Assembly (NCBI GenBank): GCA_030015575.1
Contig: CM057339.1
Coordinates: 769,126,809-769,190,808 of the forward strand
Reading direction: 5' to 3'
DNA length: 64,000 nt
Source: Agapanthus africanus
Lineage: Eukaryota > Streptophyta > Magnoliopsida > Asparagales > Amaryllidaceae
Made by a program: the position numbers and the translations under genes. Positions 42,789 through 54,354 of this stretch are shown in pieces. Numbering within the stretch: the stretch's first letter is position 1; each line of letters opens with the position of its first letter. The notes beneath the pieces were generated by a model. That model was not told where the DNA came from and ran no database searches. It worked only from the letters and a program-made list of their open reading frames with translations.

Positions 42789-45700
42789 AATGCCCCTCAC
42801 TACTTTGCCCACGTAAGTATATACGTGGGTGCAATAGTGCAGAGTAATTCATAGCGTATGACCAGTTTCGGATTGGTATATAATTTTCAGAATCTTGATC
42901 TGAGAAGATAACGAGCGGACACAAGCGTCGTCATTTATCATTGACTCAAATCTCGATTCTTAAGAGATATAGTTCCAAACCCTCAGCTACATGAGCCGCA
43001 CCGTTCTATTTCTTTATGTTTTACTCTGGCGTGAAGTAGTTTATATGCTCATGAGTAACTTCTCCATTTCAGTGGCATGTAGCTTTGGCAAGTGTGGCCC
43101 ATAGATGGTAGATAGCTGTCCATCTTGGATTCTTTGCAGGGTAGCGATGGCTTAGGAAGCAGGTTTAGATCTGCCGCCTAAGGATTTTCGACTTTATGAA
43201 CCATGAGGGTCTCATAAAGACTTTTCTCCCTACGAGTCGAAGGGATCTCGTAGGTGTATTTTCTCCTTAGGAATCGTAAGGATTTCTAAGTGTGTTTTCT
43301 CTTGGGAGTCGTAAGTATCTCGCAAGAGTGTTTTCTTCCTTACGAGTCGAGAGGACCCGTATGTGATTGATGAGGTTACCATTATCCGTATTTCATGGAG
43401 TCAGGAGTTGTTCTGGCCATTTCCCACGGGGTCAAGATTGACTTTAACCGTGTTTTATGGGACCAGGATTTGCTCTGGATGCTTCCCACGGGGTCAGGAT
43501 TGACATAAGCCGTGTTCCACAAGGACCAGGATCCGCTCTGGACGTTTTCCACGGGGTCAGGATTGACATAGGTCGTGTTCCACGTGACCAGGAATTTGCT
43601 CTGGATGCTTCCCACGGGGTCAGATTGACATAGCCGTGTTCTGCGAGGACCAGGCTCTGCTCTGGACGTTTCTCACGGGGTCAGGATTGACATAGACCGT
43701 GTTCCACGTGACCAGGAATTTGCTCTGGATGCTTCGCACGGGGCCAGGATTGACATAGGCCGTGTTCTGCGAGGACCAGGATCCGCTCTGGACGTTTCCC
43801 ACGGGGTTAGGATTGACATAGGCCGTGTTCCACAAAACCAGGATTTTGCTCTGGATGCTTCCCATGGGGTATAATTGACATAGCCGTGTTCTGCGAGGAC
43901 CAGGATCCGCTCTGGACGTTTCCCACGGGGTCAGGATTGACATAGGCCGCATTCCACAAAACCAGGATTTTGCTCTGGATGCTTCCCACGGGGTCTGATT
44001 GACATAGCCGTGTTCTGCGAGGACCAGGCTCCGCTCTGGACGTTTTCCATGGGGTCAGGATCGACACAGGCCGTGTTCCACGTGACCAGGAATTTGCTTT
44101 GGATGCTTCCCACGGGGTCAGGATTGACATAGGCCGTGTTCTGTGAGGACCAGGATCCGCTCTGGACGTTTCCCACGGGGTCAGGATTGATATAGGCCGT
44201 GTTTCACGAAACTAGGATTTTGCTCTGGATGCTTCCCACGGGGTCTGATTGATATAGCCGTGTTCTGCGAGGACCAGGCTCCGCTCTGGACGTTTCCCAC
44301 AGGGTCAGGATTGACATAGGCCGTGTTCCATGAAACCAGGATTTTGCTCTGGATGCTTTCCACGGGGTCGGGATTGACATAGGCCGTGTTCTGCGAGGAC
44401 CAGGCTCCGCTCTGAATGTTTCCCACGGGGTCAGGATTGACATAGGCCGTGTTCCACGTGACCAGGTAGGGTTGACTTTATCCGCATTTCATGTTGTTGG
44501 GGGTTGACTCTCGGCGTCGATGCACCGCTGAGTCATGGAACTGGGAACTTTGTCGCAGCTTCAATTTGCTGATGTTGCGTCTGTTGTATTGAGACGAATG
44601 TTGAGATGATCTCCAGGCTGCTTTATGAACCGTCGAGACTTGGCTTTCTTTCAGATGGAGCCTGGGGGGAGGTATGGTTCCCTCTTTGTTTGTGCCCCTG
44701 GATTGTATACAGGGATCGATGTGATCTCATCTGTAGGGCAAAAGTTTCATTCTTTCAAAAAAAATTTCTTTCTTTCTTTCTGCGATGCTCTATCATTTCA
44801 GCTTTTTATATCGCGAACGTCGCGATTGCCCAATCATTTCGGCTATTTTTCGTGGTGCCCAATCATTTCGGCTATTTTGTATGCATATATTTTTACTTGC
44901 TGATTTGCAAGTTGCCCCATCATTTCGGCTATTTCGTATGCATTTGTAATTCGCTGGCTTTTCGCTGCAAGCTTGGAATTAAACACCGATTTCGGCATCA
45001 GCACCGCTACAACCGGGATATTGCCAGGAGCGAATCATCATTTGCCTCTGTTGATGTCGTACAAAGATGGCTTAACAAACAGGGTTAAGATCCTGTCGAC
45101 TAAGGCTTTTGACTTCATGAGCCGTAAGGGTCTCATAAAGGTATTTCTCCCTACGAGTCGTGAGGATCTCGTAGGTGCGTTTTCTCCTTAGGAGTCGTGA
45201 GGATTCCTAAGTGTATGGCTTCTCGTAAGTCGTAAGGATCTTACAAGAGTGTTTTCTCCTTATAAGTCGAGAGGACTTACAAGGGCTGTTCACCGTGTAA
45301 ACATATCCCTAGTCGCGGGTGAGACTTTGTTAAGGAAATGTTTATTCACACCCGTGGATTGTATACAAGGGTTAGCATTGATCCGCTTGTAGGGCAAAAA
45401 GGAGATTTTGATGGCTTAAGAACAGGTTCAGATCCCTGTAGCTTAAAACTTTTGAATCCTATGAGCCGTGAGGGTCTCAAAGGAGGGTTCTCCTTACGAG
45501 TCGTGAGGATCTCGCAAGTGTAATTTCTCCTTAGGAATCGTGGGGATCCGTAAGTGTGTTGTTCCCTTGTGAGTCGTAAGGATCCCACGCAGGTAGTTTC
45601 TCCTCATAAGGTCGAGAGGACCTTGCAAGTGTTTTTTAACGATCTTGCGCCCATTCGGGTTTTCACAAAACTCGCCGGTAGCCTTGCTGTTTTTACTCAC

Positions 45701-46062
45701 GGAGCTTTTTCGGGTTTTCATTCGTGCCCATTTTGCTTATGGACATACCGTTTTTTATTTTTTTTATTTTTTGTGTCAGCCTTTAGATGTTGCGGTCCGT
45801 AGTAGTTTATCGACGTCTCGGTCAACAGCCAGTTTTAGGACATAGTGGTCCATCGTTAGTTTAAGGACGTTTCGGTCCGCAGCCAGTTTTAGGACATAGT
45901 GGTCCATCATTAGTTTAAGGACGTTTCGGTCCGCAGCCAGTTTTAGGATATAGTGGTCCATCGTTAGTTTAGGGACATTTCGGTCCAAAAGGCGGCTACT
46001 ACTTAGGAAGATAGCGAGCGGACATAGGCGTCGACATCATCATTGACCTAGGCCGTGACTCT
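42789..46062 (-). repeat. Repeat-rich 3' region of Tat C, without antisense gene
   Basis: The polypurine tract is at 42789-42803 on the minus strand. It then holds, by position, a hairpin cluster at 43190-43365, a 60-bp-based higher-order tandem array at 43400-44465, units around CCCAATCATTTCGGCTAT (44820-44940), hairpin clusters at 45110-45290 and 45460-45640, and GGAC-N6-GTCC units at 45790-46000. The open frames here lie in repeats and resemble no protein family. Segments 42800-43130 and 44470-44760 show nothing recognisable. Confidence 0.82.
43400..44465. repeat. Higher-order tandem array of alternating ~60-bp units
   Basis: Two unit types alternate. One has CACGTGACCAGGAATTTGCT and ends CTCTGGATGCTTCCC; the other has TGCGAGGACCAGG and ends CTCTGGACGTTTCCC. 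Each begins near CACGGGGTCAGGATTGACAT. A pair spans about 122-124 bp and the array has roughly 17 single units. The short frames over it, on the minus strand, are translations of the repeat. Confidence 0.85.
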
Positions 46063-47170
46063 TCAGGCGTAGTATTTTTTCAGGAAGCGACCGTTTATTG
46101 TCCTGAAAGGTCTTTCACCATGCATGTCCATGAGTAGATAGGCTCCACCCTGGTAAACCTTGTCTATGATGAACGAGCCTTCATAGTTTGGCTCGAATTT
46201 CCCCCATTTAGCACGATTGGGGATCATAGGTCTTTTGACCACTAGCACGAGTTCGCCTTGGCGGAATGTTCTCGGCCTAGTCAATCTCTCGTATGAGCGC
46301 GTCATCTTTGCTTTATAAGCCTCCAGATTTTGTTGCGCCATGAGCCGGGTTTCATCAAGGGCGTCGAGCTCCTCAAGCCGAAGGTGAGCATTTTCTTCGT
46401 TTGTTAGCTCGTAGTGAACCGCCACTCGTAAGGAGGGTATCTCTATCTCAAGGGGGAGTACCGCTTCAGTGCCAAATACCAATGCATACAGAGTTGTATT
46501 TATGGCCGTTTTGAACGTAGTTCGATACGCTTAGAGAGCTTCATGCAGTCTCTCGTGCCAGTCCCTCTTATTTCGAGACACCGTCTTTTTCACGATCTTT
46601 GTCAAGGTCTTGTTGAAAGCCTCAGCTAGACCGTTATCTCGGGTATTATAGACCGAAGAGTATCTCTAGTCTATGTTATGCTGTTGTACGAAGCGGCTGA
46701 TCTTGTGGCTTCTATAGGCTGGCCCATTATCGAAGATAATCCGTCGCGGAGTACCGAACCGGTAAATGATGTGTGTCTTGAAGAAATGGAGGATATTCAC
46801 CGTCTTCACTTCCCTCAACGGTACCGCTTCTTCCCATTTGGAGAAGTAATCAGTTGTTGCCAATATGAACCGATGTCCTCTGGACGATGCCGTTTCGATG
46901 GGTCTGATTATATCAGTTCCCCACATTTCGAATGGCCAGCTGGCCACCGTCGGATGTAGCGGATTTGGATGCTGGTGGATGAAGTCTCCGTGAATCTGGC
47001 ACGAGTGGCACTACTTCACGTATTCGAGATAGTCTTGGATCATCGTGGGCCAGTAGTAACCCATTCTTTTGATTTTCAGTTTCATCTTTGGTCCGGCTTG
47101 GTGAGAACCGTAGAGTCCATCGTGAGTTTCTTGGACGACTCTCCTTGCCTCTTCAGGTCCCAGGCATCTT
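46063..47170 (-). pseudogene. Tat C integrase
   Basis: C-terminal part 46063-46482 (GTEAVLPLEIEIPSLR ... FLKKYYA), core 46666-46947 (WGTDIIRPIETASSRG, DNGPAYRSHKIS) and N-terminal finger ending at 47011. TAG codons at 46666-46668 (Trp in F) and 47011-47013 (Gln in F) and another stop near 46530 interrupt it. Same order and spacing as F 19604-20818. Confidence 0.87.
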
Positions 47171-48300
47171 AGCCATAAAGAATCAAATGATCTCTTATAC
47201 AGAGTATCATTGACGAAGGCAAAAGACAGAGCTCGTTTCATGAGCTGATGTCTTGAAGACGCATCTTCAGGCGTTCGACGGGATTTGAAGTAGTCTATAA
47301 AGACTTCTCTCCAATCCTTAGCCTTTTCCCAGTCTTTTATTTGTAGGGTCGTTTTCTCGGTAGCTCCCTTTTCTTCGGACGACTCTGGAGATATTTCTGC
47401 CAGCGCAAGAATCCGAAGACTTTGCACAATGATCCTCACATCATCGAGGTTCTCATCGGCTAGTTCTTTAGCGAGCTTGGCTAATGCACCCGCTTTTCTA
47501 TTTTCCGCACGCGTTCCAGAATGTAGGAAGGGATTTGAGTCGGTAATTGTTGTACCCTCTCGCCGTACTTCACTAACTCTGGCTTGCATATTTGATAGTC
47601 GCCGTTTACTTGGCTGACGACCACTTGGGAATCTCCGTATATGAGGAGGTTTTCGATTCCTATGTCGACAGTGATCTCAAGACCTGCTATCAAAGCTTCA
47701 TACTCAGTTTCATTGTTTGTCCTCGGCTCTGTTAAAGAGAAGGCGAAGCGCATTATCCCCCTTTGTGGAGTTATGAAGATGAAGCCTACCCCAGATTTGA
47801 TTATGGGGGTGCTTTGTTTGCGCTTCTTCATGGAAGATGCCCCATTGAAGTAGAGTTCCCATCGGGTGTCACTCTCTCCTTTCTCACCGTCGATTGTGTC
47901 AAACACGTGCTCGTCTGGCAATTCGCAGTTCAAAGGAGAATCGGCAGGTATCGGATGTTCAGCGAGGAAGTCGGCGATAGCCTGGCCTTTCACTGCTTTG
48001 AGGGGTCTGTATGTCACCGAGAATTCCATCAAGAGCAGGGCCCATTTAGCGAGCCGTCCCGTTAATATAGCCTTTGACATCAAATATTTGAGAGGATCTA
48101 CCTTCGATATGAGATGGACCTCATGTGCCAACGCATAGTGTCTGAGCTTCGTTATCGCGAAGATCAACGCCAGGCAATGTTTTTCGATGGGGGAGTAATT
48201 GCTTTCTGCCCCTAGGAGAACTCGACTCAAGTAGTAGAGGGCTCTCTCTTTCCCTTGGTCGTTTTCTTGTGCCCACAGCGCGCCTAAAGAACCTTTGAGG
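47171..48300 (-). pseudogene. Tat C RNase H and second RNase H
   Basis: The minus frame 47481-48230 includes YSPIEKHCLALIFAITKLRH, WELYFNGASS, TNNETEYEALIAGLEI and LIYGDSQVVVSQVNGDY. The Asp of the second RNase H (FDG in F) is Asn here (FNG), so this domain has lost a probable metal ligand. A frameshift near 47500 leads into the linker frame ending at 47011. Confidence 0.85.
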
Positions 48301-49307
48301 CTGTTGTGTATAGGACGAGAGGTTTTCCTTTAACGGGAGCGGCCAGTACTGGCGGATTCTGCAGGTATTGCTTGATTTCGTCCAGTGCGCTTTGGCATTT
48401 GCGATCCCAGACGAAAGGAGTCCCTTTCTTCATTAGGTGACTGTAAAGAAAACACTTGCCGGAGAGATTGGCTATAAATCGCCGGATATACGCGAGCTTT
48501 TCTTGGTGAGACCGCAGTTGCTTGAGAGTCCTTGGCGGAGGCATTTCCATGATCGCCTTGATCTTCGACGGGTCTATCTCGATGCCTCGGTGTCGGACAA
48601 CGAATCCTAGGAACTTGCCCGAGGAGACTCCGAACGCGCACTTGAGAGAGTTCATCTTCAAGTTGTATTTCCGAAGGCGCTGGAACACGATCTTCAGATG
48701 CTCTAAATGTTCCTCATATGATTTACTTTTAACTACGAGGTCGTCGATATAGCATTCGACGATTTCATGTATGAGGTCATCGAAAATCTTCGTCATGGCC
48801 CTCTGATAGGTGGCGCCGGCGTTCTTCAAACCGAAGGGCATCACCATGTAGCAGAATATGCCCAAAGGGATCCGGAAAGCGGTATGCTTCTGGTCCTCGG
48901 GATGCATCTTTATCTAATTGTATCCTGATGAGCCATCCATGAAGGAGAAAACTTCATGAGTGGACGTATTGTCTATCATCAGCTCAGTGACCGGTACTGG
49001 AAAGTCGTCCTTCGAGCAAGCTTTGTTGAGATCCCGAAAGTCCTTCGAGCAAACTTCAGGATATTAGACCTCTTGGATGAAGCCAGAGTCGATTAGCTTC
49101 TTAACCTTAGCGTTGATGCTCATCTCAAGCTCGAGCCGCATTCTTCTCGGTGGTTGTTTGATCGGCATGGTCCGGAGATATTGACAATTTGTGCACAGCA
49201 ATTTCTGGATCCAGTCGTGGCATTTCGGAATAATTTTATGCGAAGCAATCTTTGTACTGCATGAGTACGTCTTTGAGCGTAGCCACTTTTTCTTCAGACA
49301 ACAGCTC
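48284..49307 (-). pseudogene. Tat C reverse transcriptase, C-terminal side of the solo LTR
   Basis: 48284-48907 carries MPFGLKNAGATYQRAM and the catalytic CYIDDLVVKS. Upstream, FMDGSSGYN is followed by a TAA (48914-48916) where F has Gln. The segment before FRDLNKAC has lost about 20 residues present in F (the IVPVMKKNGTVRICV part). At 49307 the gene is interrupted by the solo Tekay LTR and continues at 52206. Confidence 0.85.
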
Positions 49308-52210
49308 TGTAACACCCGAGCCCAATACTACTATTTTCTGTTACCGTTTGAGTATTAGATGGTACTCATTTCATTTAGCCTGTCTGTTTGTCACTTACCG
49401 TAAAATTTTATCTGGCAAAGTCATTTCTGCATATAACAAATTTTAGCACCTAAAATAAAATTAAAAATATCCATATTGGCCTACTTGACACCCCTAGCCT
49501 TGTGGTAGCGTCCCTGCCTCGAGTTCTCATCCTGTTCGGTGAAACGGGCGAGTTTAGACGGCTACGCGCGCGTACGGGTGTACGCCTTGGGGGTATGGAT
49601 TTTAATCATAAAACACCTCATCTTAAAATTTGGAACCCGCTTAAAATCCTATTATTTAAATTTCAAATTTTTGGACCCAACCCGGACGCGATTTGGAAAT
49701 GTTTTGTTTAGCGCCAAAATCCCAAATTAATATAATATTCAAAACCATATAATATTTCGTAACATACAATCTTTACTGTTAATTTAATTTCCTAAAATCT
49801 TTTAATTATTCTTTTAAACTTCTGCAATCTTCCTGAGCCAATCAACGAGGGATTTAAACCCCGTGGGCCCCACTTTCTTTAATTCTTTCTCTCTCCTTCT
49901 CCTATTATCTCTCTCTCCCTTCCCTCTCTCTCTCTCTCTATCTTTCTCTATCTGTCTCTCTCTCTAACTCTCTTTCTTTCTCCCCCTCATATATATTCCA
50001 TCTCCTCCATACTTTTTTCCAAAACGCGAGAAAACCACCGAGAGCTTCAACCCTAGCAGCCTTCACCGTCGCCGCCGCAGCCCCGACGCCGGCGCCAGCG
50101 TCATCATCACCCTCGCCTCCGCCTCCTCCTCTCAACCTCAATACCTTCTTCCTTCCACCCCGCGCACCCTGCGCAGCCGCGACCCCTGCAAAATTCGTTG
50201 CAGTCGCCTGCTCGCTGGCGGCCCTCGTCGTCGCCATCCGCGCCACCACCAGCGCCCTCCTCACCACCTGCGCACTCCAGCACCCCGACCATCTCCTCTC
50301 CCTCTCCGTTTTCCTTCCCTGCACCGAAGTTCCTTACCCGAGCCCTAACCCTAATCGCTGCAACCTCCTCGCCGGCGCCTTACCGCCGTCGATCTCATCG
50401 CCGTCACACCCTCTGCAACACTTGTAAGCTATCTCTTCTCTTCATCCTTCCATTCCATCTTCCTGTTCCTCCTTTGGCTGTGCACTAAATTCTGGAATTT
50501 TGTAGTCGCTGTTCGCCGGAATCCGGCCGTGCCGGTGACGTGTCTCGACGATCCAGCGGAATACTCTGACCCGTGAGGTCCCTTGGTTCGTTGTTTGGGT
50601 TCAATCCGTGAACCGTGCGTTCGTCGCGTGTTTCCCCGCCGACGTTACGTTCCGTTTTTTTTTCCGGTTCGCGACCCGTCGAGGCAAGTATCCCTTGCTA
50701 CATGCTATACAATATATTTATATATGCTTTGACACACTAAACCTCTAAAACTTAACTTGGTATAGTCGTTTTCCCATTTTGGTTGCAATATGGCATTATA
50801 TCATTTTACAGATAACATAGAATTTACAGTTTGCCAATTTAAAACCTAATAACCATGTTTACCTGTTTAATCACATTTTTACTGTTTAATAGATGGTAGC
50901 ACTTACCCATGTAGTTCTATTACTTTCGGACATTCGTATTCAAAGGCTTGATATAACTGTATTGCATCAATACCTAAACTATTGCACCGCTAAGGGTGCT
51001 CAAACATGTTAATATAATTAAACGGCTGCACTGTATTACTGCACTCTTGTGATTGAATGAAACTGCTTATTATTGTTTAACTCATTGCTTATTTCCTGTT
51101 GTTAATACCCTGTTCGACTATATATCTGATTGGGAGCACATTCACGATATTGTTTATATCTTGACCTGACATGGCTACATATATATATATTGATACACCT
51201 GACATGGTACCGTATACTGTTGACTTGACCTGATGTACCATGACCCGACCCGTTACCTGATCTCGTGCCTAATGCCAACAAACCTGACATGTAGTCCTCA
51301 TGGACCGTTCCTGTTGTCTATCCAGACAAACCTGCTTTTACCTAATCCTGTGTTGGCATTAGTTCTTATTACTGAATACCTGACTTGACTTGCACATATA
51401 ACTTGGGGGTATGGGGAAATCAAAGGTGAAACCTGACTTGTAACTCGACAGTTCACTACCTGTCCTGAGTGTACACATTCCTGTTTTGTGCCTAGCGGCA
51501 TGTCTTGGCTTCAGCCGAGAATATTGTGGCCGTGGTCCCGGGTATGTACGGGATACTATCGAGTGTACACATTCTTGTTTTGTGCCTAGCGGCATGTCTC
51601 GGCTGCAGCCGAGAATATTGTGGCCGTGGTCCCGGGTATGTACGGGATACTATTGAGTTACATCGATGATTCATCAATTTGGTTTCAAAGACTTTAGACT
51701 AGAAACCCTGATAGAACAGTTTAGTTACCCACTGCACACTACCCTACACTGCTTGTTTCACATTATTGCTTTATTCATGTTTATTTTGCATTGCCTGTTA
51801 CATTATTCATATTATATTACTGGTTGACATGACGCGCTGACGTCTGGGTTTTGCATGGCCCAGATTCTGTACCGCTGTCGCAGTCCGAGCAGGAGTACTT
51901 CAGCCAGCAGGCTGAGCTGTGAGTTTTGTAGTAGTTAGCTTTATTTCCTGCATTTATTTCCTGTTGTGAGGCCGCATTATGGGACACACATTTCAGTTAT
52001 TTGTATTGGATCATTTGCTTCCGCACTTATTTATTTATTGACTCTTGTTATTCTGGATTATGGACATGTTTTAGATAGTTTTATCTTGTTCTTGATATCT
52101 TTACAGCCGTAATGTGACTGTGGATAGATACTTCCTACCCACAGGTAGCATGGTTGGCTATGTCACGTGCCCAATCTTGCGTACTCTGGGAAGCGGGGCG
52201 TGACAAGCTC
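49303..52210 (+). mobile_element. Solo Tekay LTR with intact target duplication
   Basis: The LTR at 49308-52205 (2898 bp, TGTAACACCCGAGCCC to GGGGCGTGACA) is flanked on both sides by AGCTC (49303-49307 and 52206-52210). No internal element sequence adjoins it. Removing it restores the Tat C gene at the position matching F about 17529-17540, where AGCTC occurs once in reverse. This is the product of recombination between the two LTRs of a former element. It has (TC)n tracts at 49910-49980 before a TATATA motif (about 49988) and a GC-rich leader-like stretch to about 50420. Confidence 0.95.
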
Positions 52211-53291
52211 ACCGACGAACGTCGGCCGTGGGCTTCTGCCGTTCCCAAGTCGATTTTTCTGAGGTTATCTACAGTAGTATATATCCCATTTTCCAGCTCT
52301 TTTGGCGTCGGTGGAAATTCTGAGATCAACTCATCTTCATCGTTTTTGAAGCACCAGGGGAGATCAGCCACATCTTTGCATACTCCTTCTCCTGACATTG
52401 TTATCACGTGACAGGTACGAGATCGCTTCCAAGACTGATGTCGATCCGGTTCTACTCTCGTGGCTTTCGGTTCGTGCTTTTGTGGCGGGGTTACCCTCCA
52501 ACTTCTGGATAGAGCGAACCTGACTTGCCGATACTGGTCTTCTACCTAGTCTTTGAATGTGAAGCAGTCTTCAAGAAGATGTCTTATTACTCGGTGATAG
52601 GAGCAATAGTCTTGATGATGAACCTCACCTGCTTGCTCGGGGTGCTTGGACTCCGGGAAGGTAATCATCTGATGTTTTATGACAAGATCAAGTATCTTCC
52701 TTGTCTTGTCTTGGGAAAAAGAATACGCTCGACCCATCTTCTTTATAAGAGATGAATCCTGGTTGCTCGATTCTTGCTCGCATGGCTTCTTGGACCCGCT
52801 TTGTTGCTGTTGAATGCTTTTTCCGCTCTTTGATTTATTTTTGCCTCGGCGTCGGGTCTTTTGTATGACGGGCTGGCGACGGAGGGCATCGTCACTTTCT
52901 GCAGCCTGCTGAAGGAGGCATTGCGTTCTGGCTTTCTGGTAGATGGCCATTTCACGATTATGGTCGTCTCGAACCTTTTGACCCGCTTCCCTTATAAGCT
53001 TGTCCATTTGTTCTTCGAACGACGGGCTTGGTATTTTCACGACAGGAGCTCGTTTTGGTTCAGGATTAACATCTTCCCACGGAGCATCTCTTTCTTCATC
53101 GAAGTCATGTATGACGTAGCAGCCGCGAAATCGCTCCCGTTTCTGGGATTGAACATATCCAAGCCCGATTGTTTCCATTCTCCCATTGGGCAACTTTCAT
53201 TGAGTTCCGGGGACGTTCCAGATCCTGTTATAGAACTGGGCTTGTCGGGCAGTCTGTTTAAAGGGTACGCCTTGGCGCATCAACAGTCTTT
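52206..53291 (-). pseudogene. Tat C linker between protease and RT
   Basis: Frames 52135-52407 (beginning ADLPWCFKNDEDELISEF; its last residues are solo LTR sequence) and 52546-53193, with PNGRMETIGLGYVQS, FEEQMDKLIREAGQKV, MGRAYSFSQDKTRK and a CSYHRVIRHLLEDC zinc motif near 52580. It matches F 16530-17520. The Gly of the GHP part of the motif is Arg here. Confidence 0.8.
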
Positions 53292-54354
53292 TTAATCCAT
53301 CTGTGTAGTATCTGGGCAAACGGATGGGCTGGAGCCTGTTAAGCGTAGAATCGGCGCTGTGCCAGATTTATTTCTCCACTTTAGTTTCTGCGGATCGATA
53401 AAAGAGTATCGCCTTTTCATCTTTTCGCCTGGGAGGGATGTAGAACATCTGCAGTTCTTGTACACTATAGGTATCAAGTGCGTTGAGCTCTTTGTAGTGC
53501 TCTTGCGGAACCATGGCGATCTGCAAACTCCGATTATTGTCAACGAAAGCTTGTATCGATGAACGGACAGAAAATACAGCATTGACTTCATCTTCCGAGT
53601 CGCTGCCGAAGACCAGAATAGGGGTGGACGGTCCCGGCTTGTTGCATTGGGGCGGCCCGGAATAAACTATTTCTTCTTCCTCCTCGGTAACACTCCCGAA
53701 GACTGGAATAGTGGTGATAGCTTTGTTCTTGTCCTCCGGTTTGCGACATCTTTCTGTGTCTTTGAAATCTGGCAGGAAGTACTTGGCTTCCTCATATTTG
53801 CGGACTTCATTTATGGAGAATGAGTTTAGTTCCCCTGTCACAATGTACTCGAGACCATCTTTGAAGTACTTCATACACTGATGTTGTATAGAAGGGATGA
53901 TGTCGTACTCGTGTAACCAAGGCCGGCCTAGCAAAGCATTGTAGCAAGTCTTGGCGTCAATGACATGAAACTTGATGTCCGTGAAGAGCAGCCCAAAGCG
54001 TAACGTCAATAATACAGACCCGAGCGTCCGTGATGACTGGGAGTCAAACCCGGAGATAGTAATCTTATCCCGAGCGAGGTGTTGAATGCTTATGCAAATT
54101 TCCTTCAACACTCTCACATTGAGGAGGTTAACGGAGAACCCATTGTCAACCAGGATTTTGCCTATCTTGATATCATGACAGTATCCGGAGACATAAAGGG
54201 GACGGTTGTGCTCACATGTCCCGAGGAGAAGATCTTCATCGCTGAAAGTGATGTCAGTAGTGTGCACTTCTTCCAACCCGTCTTTCATCTTTTCTTCGGC
54301 GAGGAAAGCTTGAAACTGGTCAGGCTCTTGTAACGCTTTGATCAGAGAATCTCT
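53292..54354 (-). pseudogene. Tat C protease (open but truncated)
   Basis: Open frame 53368-54288 covers LLLGTCEHNRPLYVSGYCHD, active-site segment ILVDNGFSVNLLN (DNGF; F has DNGS), VIDAKTCYNALLGRPWLHEY and the acidic tail with VFGSDSEDEV, in a single frame where F has two stops. Upstream, RDSLIKALQEPDQF is cut at 54354 by copia LTR G. The frame shifts near 53370 at its C-terminal end. Confidence 0.82.

Noticed and set aside
43382..44443. Repeated 80-110-residue frames (QSGSWSSQNTAYVNPDP type)
   Set aside because: Translations of the ~60-bp tandem array; frame changes whenever a unit differs in length, so no selection for coding.
43400..44465. CRISPR-like regular repeat array
   Set aside because: Units are contiguous tandem repeats without unique spacers, in plant retrotransposon DNA.
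50198..50488. 96-residue Pro/Ser-rich frame in the solo LTR
   Set aside because: GC-rich LTR leader sequence; the counterpart LTRs do not keep the frame, and no homology is recognisable.
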